64,000 nucleotides of DNA from Thermodesulfobacterium thermophilum DSM 1276 (lineage in GTDB: Bacteria > Desulfobacterota > Thermodesulfobacteria > Thermodesulfobacteriales > Thermodesulfobacteriaceae). Location: contig NZ_ATXI01000003.1 of assembly GCF_000421605.1 (NCBI RefSeq), forward strand, positions 62,001 through 126,000, read 5' to 3'. Below the pieces are notes generated by a model, which worked only from the letters and a program-made list of their open reading frames with translations, had not been told where the DNA came from and made no database searches. Below are positions 1 to 8,258 of the stretch, piece by piece (the stretch's first letter is position 1; the number at the start of each line of letters is the position of its first letter). The translations under genes and the position numbers were made by a program.

Positions 1-869
1 AAAAGGCACTTGGCAAAGGGCTTTCTGAACTAATACCTGACATAGACCAGGGGATCTCTTTACAAGAAAAAACTGACCATAAAGGTATAAGGTTTATTCC
101 TGTAGATCACATACTTTTTTCTCCACTACAACCCAGATTGGTGTATAAAGAAGATGAAGAGTTTGAAGAGCTGGTTAAGTCCATAAAAGAGACAGGGGTT
201 TTGCAACCTATTTTAGTACGAGAAAAAGGAGAAGGGTTGTTTGAGTGTATTGCAGGAGAACGCAGACTTAGAGCTTGTAAAAAAGCTGGACTCTCTGAAG
301 TCCCTGCCATCATCAAAAATCTTTCTGATGAAGAGGTCTTAATAGTTGCGCTGATAGAAAACCTGCAAAGGAAAAATCTCAATCCCTTAGAAGAGGCGAT
401 AGCTTATAAAAACCTTGCAGAAAAGTTCGGTTATACCCAAGAAGAGATTGCAGCCAAAGTAGGTAAAGACCGTGCCACTGTAGCTAATCTGCTCAGGCTT
501 TTAAACCTTCCTCAAGAAATCCAGCAAGACCTTATGGAGGGAAAGCTTACGGTAGGGCACGCTAAGGCCCTTCTATCTCTAAGTTCTAAAGAACAACAAT
601 TAGAGGTAAGAAACCTTATCCTACAAAAAGGTCTTTCAGTAAGAGAAACTGAAAGGCTGGTTAACAAGCTTTTAGCAGGAGAAAAAACCAAAAAACTAAA
701 ACAACCTGACCCTAATCTTCTATATCTATCTGAAGAAATAAGTAAGCTTGTTGGCACAAAGGTTAACGTAAAAGTACAAAACAAAAAAACCTATTTTATC
801 TTCGAATTTGAAGAAACAGAGAGGGTAGAAGATTTTTTGGAAGGTCTTAAAAAAGCCTTTGGTATTTAG
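1..869 (+). CDS. parB: Chromosome partitioning protein ParB (5' end outside window)
   Basis: Codons are open in one frame from base 3 to the stop at 869 (288 visible residues), so the true start lies upstream of the window. The first visible residues (KALGKGLSELIP) match the usual ParB N-terminus. The GERRLRA box of the CTP-binding N-domain is at about 255-275, followed by the ENLQRKNLNPLEEA segment, a helix-turn-helix for parS binding (about 420-510) and a C-terminal dimerisation region. ParB loads on parS sites near the origin and works with the ParA ATPase in chromosome segregation; parA is expected just upstream. I saw no parS palindrome in the window. The gene is convergent with the dsrE-like gene 16 bases away. 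Confidence 0.95.
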   Translation, partial: KALGKGLSELIPDIDQGISLQEKTDHKGIRFIPVDHILFSPLQPRLVYKEDEEFEELVKSIKETGVLQPILVREKGEGLFECIAGERRLRACKKAGLSEVPAIIKNLSDEEVLIVALIENLQRKNLNPLEEAIAYKNLAEKFGYTQEEIAAKVGKDRATVANLLRLLNLPQEIQQDLMEGKLTVGHAKALLSLSSKEQQLEVRNLILQKGLSVRETERLVNKLLAGEKTKKLKQPDPNLLYLSEEISKLVGTKVNVKVQNKKTYFIFEFEETERVEDFLEGLKKAFGI

Positions 870-885
870 ATCTTTTTTCTAACAT

Positions 886-1227
886 TTAAGCCCTTACATA
901 GGCATATCCTTCTTGTTGCAGCTCGACTAAAGCTTTAATACCTGCTGGGACAGTTTTACCTCCTTTAGGCACTGCCTCAAAAGGTATGTTAAATCCTTTT
1001 AAAGCGTTTTCACAAAAATAAACCTCTCCTCCTAAAGCAAGTAGCTCGTTAAAAAGGTCTGTATAAGGGGTAAAATCTTTTAAAACGGTTATTCCTTCAA
1101 AGTTCACGATTATTTTAACCAAAGGTTGTTCTTCAGAACTACAGGCATTAAGGAAATTTTTAGCCATCTTCAGGGCTGGTAAAAATCTTTCAGATTGAGG
1201 TACATGTAATAAAAGCTTTAACCCCAT
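886..1227 (-). CDS. DsrE/DsrF-like small protein
   Basis: A 113-residue soluble protein with the alpha/beta pattern of the DsrE/DsrF (YchN-like) family: a short beta strand at the start, a KIIVNFEG strand near residue 40, and a GGEVYFCENAL segment carrying the only cysteine in the usual reactive position. Relatives bind or relay sulfane sulfur or are of unknown function, which would fit a sulfur-metabolising organism. Start ATG at 1227 has a GGAGGGG Shine-Dalgarno site. It is the last gene of the long minus-strand unit, 16 bases after gpsA. The exact role cannot be read from the sequence. Confidence 0.7.
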   Translation of the reverse strand: MGLKLLLHVPQSERFLPALKMAKNFLNACSSEEQPLVKIIVNFEGITVLKDFTPYTDLFNELLALGGEVYFCENALKGFNIPFEAVPKGGKTVPAGIKALVELQQEGYAYVRA

Positions 1228-1243
1228 AATTACCCCTCCTCAT

Positions 1244-2260
1244 CTATGATAATATATTCAAGTTCTCAAACTCTTTTTTAAGACTCCTTGAAAGGAGCCT
1301 TTTTAAACATTTTTGAGGTTTTTCCTTTCCAAAAAGGACATGGTAAACCTCTTCACAGATAGGCATCTCTATCTTAAAATGACGGGCTAAACTTCTTACT
1401 ACCTTAGCAGTTTTAACTCCTTCAGCTACCTCTCTCAAGTTTTGCAGAATATCTTCTAATTTTTCTCCCTTCCCTATTCGGTATCCTACTTGATAATTCC
1501 GAGAAAGGGCACCTGTACAGGTTAAAACAAGGTCTCCAAGACCTGCTAGCCCATAAAAAGTAGAAGGCTGTCCCCCCATCTTGATACCTAAACGTATCAT
1601 CTCTATAAGACCACGGGTTATCAAAGAAGCCCTGGCATTAAGTCCTAATTGAAGTCCGTCGCAAATCCCAGAAGCTATGGCTATCACGTTTTTTATAGCT
1701 CCAGCGATCTCAACCCCAAGAGGGTCATCGCTTCTGTAAACCCTAAAATAAGGCTGGGCAATTAGTTCTTGGATCTTTTTGGTTTCTTCTTCTTTTTTCC
1801 CAGCCAAAACCACCGCTGTAGGAAGCTCCTTAGCCACCTCTTTAGCAAAAGAAGGTCCCCCCAATACCATCACTTCACAACTTTCAGGCAACAATTCCGT
1901 TAATATATTATAAGGAGTCTTTCCTGTTTCCAAATCTATCCCCTTGATAGCGGAAACATGATATTTTATCCGTTCAGCCAAAGATTTTAACCCTTCTAAC
2001 AAATGTCTTAAGGCATAAGAAGGCACCACCCAAAAAACAGCCTCAGAATTACCAAAAGCTTCTTCTGGGTCTAAGGTAGCTTTTAATTTTTTAGGTAGCT
2101 TAATTCCTGGGAGGTAAAAAGGATTTTCTTTTTCTTTATTGATACTATCACAAACGACCTCCCTTCTAACTAAAAGAGAAACCTCGATGTCTTTTGAGGC
2201 TAATACTTTACCTAAAGATGTTCCCCAACTTCCTCCTCCTACTACCGTTATCTTCTTCAT
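1244..2260 (-). CDS. gpsA: Glycerol-3-phosphate dehydrogenase [NAD(P)+]
   Basis: 338 residues, normal family length. The N-terminal Rossmann loop is GGGSWG at residues 8-13, and the catalytic lysine lies in the EIAGAIKNV motif near residue 185, followed by the conserved GLNARASLITRG stretch. It reduces dihydroxyacetone phosphate to sn-glycerol 3-phosphate, the backbone for phospholipids. pgpA of phosphatidylglycerol synthesis lies about 4 kb upstream in the same run of genes, so two phospholipid steps share the unit. Confidence 0.96.
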   Translation of the reverse strand: MKKITVVGGGSWGTSLGKVLASKDIEVSLLVRREVVCDSINKEKENPFYLPGIKLPKKLKATLDPEEAFGNSEAVFWVVPSYALRHLLEGLKSLAERIKYHVSAIKGIDLETGKTPYNILTELLPESCEVMVLGGPSFAKEVAKELPTAVVLAGKKEEETKKIQELIAQPYFRVYRSDDPLGVEIAGAIKNVIAIASGICDGLQLGLNARASLITRGLIEMIRLGIKMGGQPSTFYGLAGLGDLVLTCTGALSRNYQVGYRIGKGEKLEDILQNLREVAEGVKTAKVVRSLARHFKIEMPICEEVYHVLFGKEKPQKCLKRLLSRSLKKEFENLNILS

Positions 2261-2277
2261 ATACTCATGCCTCTTTG

Positions 2278-3915
2278 TTATGGTATCAAATATTTTTGTC
2301 TTTCTTTAGGAACCCACCATTCTTCTAAGTTATACCCTATTCCTATGGCTGAGGTTTTCACCTCCTGAACCCTTGAACTTATAGCCTCTAAACTCATAGG
2401 TATATAAAGAAATGTATAGGGTTGGTCTTCAGCCAAGATCTCTTGTACTTTAAAATAGATTTTCCTTCGTTTTTTTACATCTAAGGTATATCTTCCTTGT
2501 TCTAAAAGACGATCAAGTTCAGGATTAGCGTATCCCACAAAATTTAACCCAGGAGAGACTGTTTTGGAAGAATGGAAAATGTCGTAAAGGTCTGGGTCTG
2601 GGCCAGTAGACCAACCCAAGATAACTGCTTCAAACCTTCTTTTGTCTATAAACTGATGGATAAGGGTGGTCCATTCTAAAGTTCGAATGTTTACCTTTAT
2701 TCCTATTTTTGAAAGCTCTTGTTGAATAATCTGAGCGGCAAGAAGCCTTGGAAGGTTACCTTGATTAACCAATAGGGTAAACTCAAAGGGTTTACCTTCC
2801 CTTTCTAACAAACCTTTTTCGTTTCTCTTAAAACCTGCTTCTAAGAGTAAGGTTAAAGCCTTTTGAGGATCATAAGGACAACTTTTTTCTATCGCCGGGT
2901 TGTAAAACCATGTATCAGGTTTATAAGGACCATAAGCCGGTATCCCCTGACCTAAAAGCGCCCCCTTTACTATCTTTTGTTTATCTATCGCATAACACAA
3001 AGCCTTTCTTACCCTTTTGTCTCTAAAAATCGGATGAGCCAGGTTATACCCTATGTAAGTAAAAGAAAAAGCAGGATATTTATAGATATGAAAAGACTTT
3101 TCTATTTCTTTTTCCCTCTGAAGTTTTAAGTATTGAAGAGGGGTTAAGGAAACCCAATCTATACTCCCAGAACGAAGTTCCATAAAAAGGGTTGTAGGGT
3201 CAGGAATGATACGATAGATAAGATAGTTTAAATAAGGTCTACCTTTATAGTAAAGAGGATTAGCTTTTAAAACAATTTCCTGCTGAGTCTTCCATCGTAC
3301 CAACATAAAAGGGCCATTACCGATGGGATTTCTTCCAAAAACATTTTTTAAATAATCAAGGTCCTTCCCCTCAAGCAGATGTTTCGGAAGAACCACCAAA
3401 TTACCCCAAGAAGACAGAGCTAAAGCAAATGGCCTTTTATAGGTAACCCTAAAGGTATAAGGATCAAGTATCTCAAACTTTTCTACCTCAAGAAAATCGC
3501 TGGCATAGGGAGTAGGTATCTTAGGGTCAGTAATCAACCGGTAACCAAAAGCTACATCTTCTGCTGTAACCTCAACCCCATCACTCCATTTAACTCCTTT
3601 TCTTAAATAAAAAGTAAAAGTTTTTTGATCTTTTGATATTTCATACCTTTCAGCCAATTCCCCTACAAGATTAAGGTCAGGTCCGTATTTAACCACCCCC
3701 AAAAACAGATGCCCCCCTATCGTATGACTCATAACATCTGTGGCTATCATAGGCACCATCACGCTGGCATCAGCTATAGCTCCTATAACCAGGGCATCTC
3801 CATAATCTTTAGAAAGACACTGTTTTGAAGAATTTCCATATGATAAAATCACCACCCCAAAGCTCAAGGTTAAACATAAAACTAATAAAATTAAAACCTT
3901 TGGTTTCAACGACAT
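2278..3915 (-). CDS. Peptide/dipeptide-type ABC transporter substrate-binding protein (SBP family 5)
   Basis: 545 residues with an N-terminal hydrophobic export signal (about residues 5-27), then the extracytoplasmic solute-binding protein family 5 fold. The motif TFTFYLRKGVKWSDG near residue 95 and the downstream DVAFGYRLI segment are typical of OppA/DppA-like proteins. No permease or ATPase gene is adjacent, so it may serve a transporter encoded elsewhere or act as a lone binding protein. It ends 17 bases before gpsA and starts 2 bases after the PsiE-like gene. The ligand cannot be told from sequence. Confidence 0.9.
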   Translation of the reverse strand: MSLKPKVLILLVLCLTLSFGVVILSYGNSSKQCLSKDYGDALVIGAIADASVMVPMIATDVMSHTIGGHLFLGVVKYGPDLNLVGELAERYEISKDQKTFTFYLRKGVKWSDGVEVTAEDVAFGYRLITDPKIPTPYASDFLEVEKFEILDPYTFRVTYKRPFALALSSWGNLVVLPKHLLEGKDLDYLKNVFGRNPIGNGPFMLVRWKTQQEIVLKANPLYYKGRPYLNYLIYRIIPDPTTLFMELRSGSIDWVSLTPLQYLKLQREKEIEKSFHIYKYPAFSFTYIGYNLAHPIFRDKRVRKALCYAIDKQKIVKGALLGQGIPAYGPYKPDTWFYNPAIEKSCPYDPQKALTLLLEAGFKRNEKGLLEREGKPFEFTLLVNQGNLPRLLAAQIIQQELSKIGIKVNIRTLEWTTLIHQFIDKRRFEAVILGWSTGPDPDLYDIFHSSKTVSPGLNFVGYANPELDRLLEQGRYTLDVKKRRKIYFKVQEILAEDQPYTFLYIPMSLEAISSRVQEVKTSAIGIGYNLEEWWVPKERQKYLIP

Positions 3916-3917
3916 GC

Positions 3918-4409
3918 TTATTCCTGTAAAGAGCTAATCCGAGGTTTTCTAAAAATTTTTATTCCCTTGTATATTATCAAAATAAACCTGCTCACTACCA
4001 CCAAAACAATAGCAAAAGCCCACCAAAAAACCTCAAACCCTGTGACCCTTCCTTCAAAAAGATGTATCATAAACTCTCTTATCAAGAAGGCTATCAAAGC
4101 CTCTATCAGGATTTCCATACTCACTGCCTCGTGTTCAAAATAATCTACAAAAGCCCTTATCAATTCAAGTACCACTATCAAACTCAATACGTTGGTTACC
4201 AGATCTTTAAAACTTGCCCTAACTGTGGGTTCACTAAAAACAAAGGTAAGGTCTTTGACGGTTTTAAAAATTCCTATACCTAAACTTATGATCAAAATGA
4301 TGATGGCTAAATTAAAAGCAAGCTTAATGATACCTTTATAAACACATAAAACAACATTTTGTAAAGCCTCTAACTGAGAAGGTGGGCTACAGGGAAGGTC
4401 TTTTTTCAT
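3918..4409 (-). CDS. PsiE-like inner-membrane protein
   Basis: 163 residues with four predicted membrane helices (about 28-50, 65-85, 95-115, 128-150). Spacing and the charged patch AFVDYFEHEAVSMEILIEA resemble the phosphate-starvation-inducible PsiE family, whose molecular role is unknown. The start overlaps the stop of the 2H phosphoesterase gene by 4 bases, so translation is likely coupled. The family assignment is from remembered pattern only. Confidence 0.65.
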   Translation of the reverse strand: MKKDLPCSPPSQLEALQNVVLCVYKGIIKLAFNLAIIILIISLGIGIFKTVKDLTFVFSEPTVRASFKDLVTNVLSLIVVLELIRAFVDYFEHEAVSMEILIEALIAFLIREFMIHLFEGRVTGFEVFWWAFAIVLVVVSRFILIIYKGIKIFRKPRISSLQE

Positions 4410-4978
4410 ACCTTTAGTCCTACCTCCTTAAAAATTTTATAGACAGGACCTTTAGGGGTTAGTTTGCTCTCAAAAAAATCAATCTTTCTTACAGGAAACT
4501 TTATACCTTCAAGTCTTTCAGCCTCTTTGTAAAGGTTCTTAAAGTAGTCTTCAAAGGCTGACTTGTCTTTTATTTCTTTTATCCTAAATAGGGTGATATG
4601 AGGGTGAAACCTCTGATCAAGGCTTAACTTAAATCTTTTGAAAGCTTTATGTAGATCTTCTACCAGTTTAAACAAAGTCCCTGTATCTTCTTTAATCCCT
4701 ATCCAAACCACCCTGGGATTGCCTTTTTCAGGGAAAAACCCAAGTTTATCTACGGATAAAACAAAACTTTGATGTTGGGTAGCCACCTTTTCTACAGACT
4801 TAATCAATCTTTCCAAAAGGTTAGCCCCGATTTCTCCGAAAAAAACTAAGGTAAGATGAAAATTTTCCAGTTCTACCCATTTAGTCCTAAGACCTTCTGG
4901 TTGTTTAATTTTTTCTAAATCAGCAAGACCTTTCTTCAACTCCGAGGGTAAATCTATACCTAAGAAAACTCTCATCAT
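4406..4978 (-). CDS. thpR: RNA 2',3'-cyclic phosphodiesterase (2H family)
   Basis: 190 residues with both HxTL-type signatures of the 2H phosphoesterase superfamily: FHLTLVFFG near residue 43 and FHPHITLFRI near residue 125. These histidines form the active site that opens 2',3'-cyclic phosphates on RNA (the enzyme was formerly called a 2'-5' RNA ligase). The ATG at 4978 has an AGGAGG site ten bases upstream, inside cinA, so the coding regions truly overlap by 59 bases. Its partner genes are general housekeeping, giving no further hint of substrate. Confidence 0.9.
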   Translation of the reverse strand: MMRVFLGIDLPSELKKGLADLEKIKQPEGLRTKWVELENFHLTLVFFGEIGANLLERLIKSVEKVATQHQSFVLSVDKLGFFPEKGNPRVVWIGIKEDTGTLFKLVEDLHKAFKRFKLSLDQRFHPHITLFRIKEIKDKSAFEDYFKNLYKEAERLEGIKFPVRKIDFFESKLTPKGPVYKIFKEVGLKV

Positions 4979-6188
4979 ATAGGATAAGCCTCCTTAACAT
5001 GTCTAAAGTGGTATAACTACTCATCAACTGAACCTCTCTTCTTTCTAAACCATAAAATCCAAATTTGAAAGCCTTAACCTTGTTTTGATAAGCAAGTCCT
5101 ATGTAGACTGTTCCCACCGGGTTTTCAGGAGTACCTCCTCCAGGGCCTGCATAACCTGTAATTCCGATAGCAAAGTCTACCTTTACCTGTCTTCTTACTC
5201 CCTCTGCCATATCTAAAGCCACCTGATAACTCACCACCCCAAACTGTTCTATATGCTCCTTTTTTACCCCAAGTAGTTCCATTTTGCTCTCAGGACTATA
5301 AGTCACCCAACCTCTTTCAAAATAGTTAGAACTTCCTCCAACTGAGGTTAAAAGAGAAGCCAACATCCCTCCTGTACAGGATTCGGCAACCGCTACCTTT
5401 TTTCCTCGTTCTATCAAAAGACTCCCAACCACTTCTACCAAAGAACGATCGTCTTCGCTTACCAAAAAAACACCAAACTCTTCTTTTAATTTATATATCA
5501 CCTCTGATAAAAGGGTTTCATCTCTACTTCTAAGAAACAATTTAACCTCAGGCCAGAGGGGATAGTATCCTATCTTTAAGTCTTGAGTATTTAAAGTATA
5601 ACTTTTTAAAAATAAATTAAGGTCTGTTTCATTTAGGTCAAAAAATCGCAAAGATTTAGATAACTCTAAACCTTCCGCCTTAAACCTCTGAGATAAAAGT
5701 GGTAGCACCTTGTGGGTTAAAAGATATTCAAACTGATGAGGTACTCCAGGCAAAACAAAAATAAGTTTTTCTTTAAAGTCTAAAAGATATCCTGCCATCG
5801 TTAAGTTATCTGCTAAGGGAACTGCACCCTCAGGAAGCAAAGACATCTTTTTGGCTACTTCTTGAGAACTGGCATATTCTTTAGAATCCGTTATAGCCTT
5901 AGAAATTTCCTGATTTTCTATTAAATTAAGCCCTAAAGCCTCAGCCACAGCCTGGTTAGTCAGGTCATCATCTGTAGGTCCAAGCCCACCAGACAAAATT
6001 AAAAAAGAATACTTAAAACATAAATCCTGTAAATAAAATTTCACCAGAGACAGATCATCAGGGATGGTCACTATCTCTCTAACCTGAAACCCATGTAAAG
6101 AAAGTTCCCTGGTAGCCACGATAACGTTGGTGTTTACCACCAACCCAGAAACCAGCTCATCTCCGATAAAAACTAAGGCACCTTTCAT
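4920..6188 (-). CDS. cinA: CinA-family protein (NMN deamidase / ADP-ribose pyrophosphatase type)
   Basis: 422 residues with two domains. The N-terminal MoaB/Mog-like domain carries LSGGLGPTDDDLT near residue 65. The C-terminal deamidase domain carries AVAESCTGGMLASLL near residue 265 and the GITGYAGPGGGTPENPVG loop near residue 345. Characterised homologues hydrolyse ADP-ribose and deamidate nicotinamide mononucleotide in NAD recycling. The 3' end overlaps thpR by 59 bases, and the gene follows pgpA by 13 bases. Confidence 0.94.
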   Translation of the reverse strand: MKGALVFIGDELVSGLVVNTNVIVATRELSLHGFQVREIVTIPDDLSLVKFYLQDLCFKYSFLILSGGLGPTDDDLTNQAVAEALGLNLIENQEISKAITDSKEYASSQEVAKKMSLLPEGAVPLADNLTMAGYLLDFKEKLIFVLPGVPHQFEYLLTHKVLPLLSQRFKAEGLELSKSLRFFDLNETDLNLFLKSYTLNTQDLKIGYYPLWPEVKLFLRSRDETLLSEVIYKLKEEFGVFLVSEDDRSLVEVVGSLLIERGKKVAVAESCTGGMLASLLTSVGGSSNYFERGWVTYSPESKMELLGVKKEHIEQFGVVSYQVALDMAEGVRRQVKVDFAIGITGYAGPGGGTPENPVGTVYIGLAYQNKVKAFKFGFYGLERREVQLMSSYTTLDMLRRLILYDESFLRYRFTLGVEERSC

Positions 6189-6201
6189 CTTAGAGATAAG
6201 T

Positions 6202-6693
6202 TTATATCAAACCAGAAAATTTGACAACATAGACTAACAAGGTTACGATGGCATTGGTAAGGAGCCCTGCCAACAGATCGTCTAACATAATCCCCCATCC
6301 TCCAGGAAAAGCCTCTAATCTGCCGATAAAAAATGGTTTTTTGATGTCTAAAACCCTAAAAACCACAAAGGCTAAAACAAACTCAAGCAAGGTATGTTTG
6401 CCAATTAAAGAAACCCACATCCCTGCTATCTCGTCTATCACCACAAACTCTGGGTCTTTCTGTCTAACGATTTTACTTGATAAATGGCTGGATAAAACCC
6501 CTAAGATTGCAAGGCTCAAAGTTAAAAAAATTTGAGTTAACAGGTCTGCCTGTTTGATAAACCAAAAATATATAAGCCCAGTTAAAGCTCCCAAAGTACC
6601 GGGGCAAACAGGTAAAAACCCTACAAAACCACCTGAAGCAATAAAAATCCATAAAAGATTCCTTAAAAAGTTAGGCTGTTTAGAAAGGGGCAT
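6202..6693 (-). CDS. pgpA: Phosphatidylglycerophosphatase A
   Basis: 163 residues with several membrane segments and the family signatures: PVCPGTLGALTG near residue 27, DEIAGMWVSL near residue 87 and GIMLDDLLAGLLTN near residue 135, whose acidic residues form the metal-dependent phosphatase site. It removes the terminal phosphate of phosphatidylglycerophosphate to give phosphatidylglycerol in the inner membrane. Its start overlaps the end of the upstream lipoprotein gene by 14 bases. Confidence 0.93.
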   Translation of the reverse strand: MPLSKQPNFLRNLLWIFIASGGFVGFLPVCPGTLGALTGLIYFWFIKQADLLTQIFLTLSLAILGVLSSHLSSKIVRQKDPEFVVIDEIAGMWVSLIGKHTLLEFVLAFVVFRVLDIKKPFFIGRLEAFPGGWGIMLDDLLAGLLTNAIVTLLVYVVKFSGLI

Positions 6694-7258
6694 GTTCTAT
6701 CTCTTGGTTAAATTTTTCATAATCTTCTAAAGCCATCAAAGACCTTAGTTTCCACAAATATAGTTCTATCCTTAACCTTTCTTCTCCTTTTTTGTTTTTT
6801 AATATCTTTTTAGCCTTTTGTTCCACAGCTTGATATCGTTGCATCGCCTCTCTTTTCAAGGTTTCTCGGTAGGTTTCAAGCTTGTTTTTTAAGGTTTCTA
6901 CCTTAGGTTTAAATCTTTTCAACTCCCTTTCGCACTTTCTATAATACTTCTTTTTGTAATACTCTTCTATACGTTCCCACTCCTTTAAAACAGCCTTATG
7001 TTCTTCCTTATAAAGGTCAGGCACTTTAGCTCCTTTTATCCATTCTAACATCCCTTTTATCTCTTGATAAAGCTCTTTGGGAGGAGGATAAAGAGAGACA
7101 TATTTTCTTACCAAAGGAAGGTTTGAAAGAAGCACCTTAACACGTTCTACGTTGTCCTCCTTAAACTCCTGAAAACGTTCTTTCAGGGTACAAGAAGACA
7201 AAAAGAAGGTTAAAGTTAAAATCACAACCAAATTTTTAATCAACCCCTTTCTACCCAT
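6680..7258 (-). CDS. Putative lipoprotein, helical and highly charged
   Basis: 192 residues. An N-terminal signal with lipobox LSSC (cysteine at about residue 23) predicts lipid attachment. The rest is Lys/Glu-rich and almost certainly alpha-helical, with short tandem helices that could be TPR-like (EEYYKKKYYRKCERELKRF). I do not recognise the family. It overlaps the potassium-channel gene by 8 bases and pgpA by 14 bases, so it belongs to the long operon. A peptidoglycan- or envelope-associated structural role is possible but unsupported. Confidence 0.6.
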   Translation of the reverse strand: MGRKGLIKNLVVILTLTFFLSSCTLKERFQEFKEDNVERVKVLLSNLPLVRKYVSLYPPPKELYQEIKGMLEWIKGAKVPDLYKEEHKAVLKEWERIEEYYKKKYYRKCERELKRFKPKVETLKNKLETYRETLKREAMQRYQAVEQKAKKILKNKKGEERLRIELYLWKLRSLMALEDYEKFNQEIEHAPF

Positions 7259-8258
7259 TAGTCATCTCTTTCTCAAATAATTCAAGTTTATCTGGAGGTC
7301 CTATAGCTAAAAGAATGTCTCCAGGCAGGATGTAGCTTTCTGCAGAAGGATTAAACTCTATCTTTCCTTCTCGTCTTTTTATTCCTACGATAATTACTCC
7401 GAAAATCTTGCCTATTTCTGCTTCCTTCAGTGTCTTACCTGCATAAGGAGATTTTTCTGATACATAAATTTCTTCTATGTCCACGTTTAGGTATTCTGAG
7501 CTGGTTATAAACTCCCAGAAATCAACCACGTTAGGCTTTAAGAGAGTGTGTGCCATCCTTAAACCGCCTATATGATAAGGACATACCACTTTGTTTGCCC
7601 CTACCATCTTTAGTTTTTTTCTGGCTGACTCTTCTGCAGCCCTGGCTATGATAAAAAGGCCAGGGTTTAAAGCCCTGGCACTTAACACCACGTAGAGATT
7701 ATCGGCATCTGAAGAAAGAACTGATACAAGCCCTTTGGCTCTTTCAATACCTGCTTCTTTAAGAATCTCATCTTTGGTTGCATCTCCTATCACAAATAAG
7801 TATCCCTCTTCCTTAGGGTCAAAATGTTTTTCTATCACCACTACCTCCTTACCATTAGCCTTAAGTTCTTTTGCAATAATCCTTCCCATCCTACCATAAC
7901 CACAGATGATGTAATGACCCTTAAGTTTTTCTAACATCTTTCTTCTTCTCCTTTCGTTAAAAACGTCTTTTAGCTCTCCTTCTATCAAAACTTGGGCAAT
8001 GGTTGTGGCTGCATAGGTAAAAACCCCAAAACCCAGGACAATAAGAACTATGGTGAAAACTTTACCTACTTCACTAAGCTCTTTGACCTCTCTAAAACCC
8101 ACGGTAGCTAAAGTTATAACCGTCATGTATAAAGCATCCAAAAAACATAATTCCTCGATTACCATATAACCAACAGTTCCTAAACCTACCACCACCAAAA
8201 GTAATGTTAAAATAAAAAAAAGACGTTTACTTATCGAATATGAATATTCTGTAGGCAT
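7251..8258 (-). CDS. Two-helix potassium channel with RCK (TrkA-N/TrkA-C) domains
   Basis: 335 residues. Two membrane helices (about 12-34 and 66-88) flank a pore loop whose selectivity filter reads TVGF (52-55) followed by REV rather than GDV. This variant is common in bacterial channel-RCK fusions of this type. A Rossmann RCK domain begins with IICGYGRMGRI near residue 117, and a TrkA-C domain occupies the last 90 residues. It should mediate nucleotide- or ion-gated K+ flux. It overlaps the diguanylate cyclase stop by 1 base. Confidence 0.87.
   Translation of the reverse strand: MPTEYSYSISKRLFFILTLLLVVVGLGTVGYMVIEELCFLDALYMTVITLATVGFREVKELSEVGKVFTIVLIVLGFGVFTYAATTIAQVLIEGELKDVFNERRRRKMLEKLKGHYIICGYGRMGRIIAKELKANGKEVVVIEKHFDPKEEGYLFVIGDATKDEILKEAGIERAKGLVSVLSSDADNLYVVLSARALNPGLFIIARAAEESARKKLKMVGANKVVCPYHIGGLRMAHTLLKPNVVDFWEFITSSEYLNVDIEEIYVSEKSPYAGKTLKEAEIGKIFGVIIVGIKRREGKIEFNPSAESYILPGDILLAIGPPDKLELFEKEMTNG

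Noticed and set aside
107-382. Minus-strand frame opposite parB
   Set aside because: Antisense shadow of a clear ParB gene; Ser/Phe-rich composition typical of reverse translation.
7251-8258. Non-canonical filter TVGFREV as a sign of a non-potassium channel
   Set aside because: This filter variant is frequent in bacterial two-helix RCK channels.
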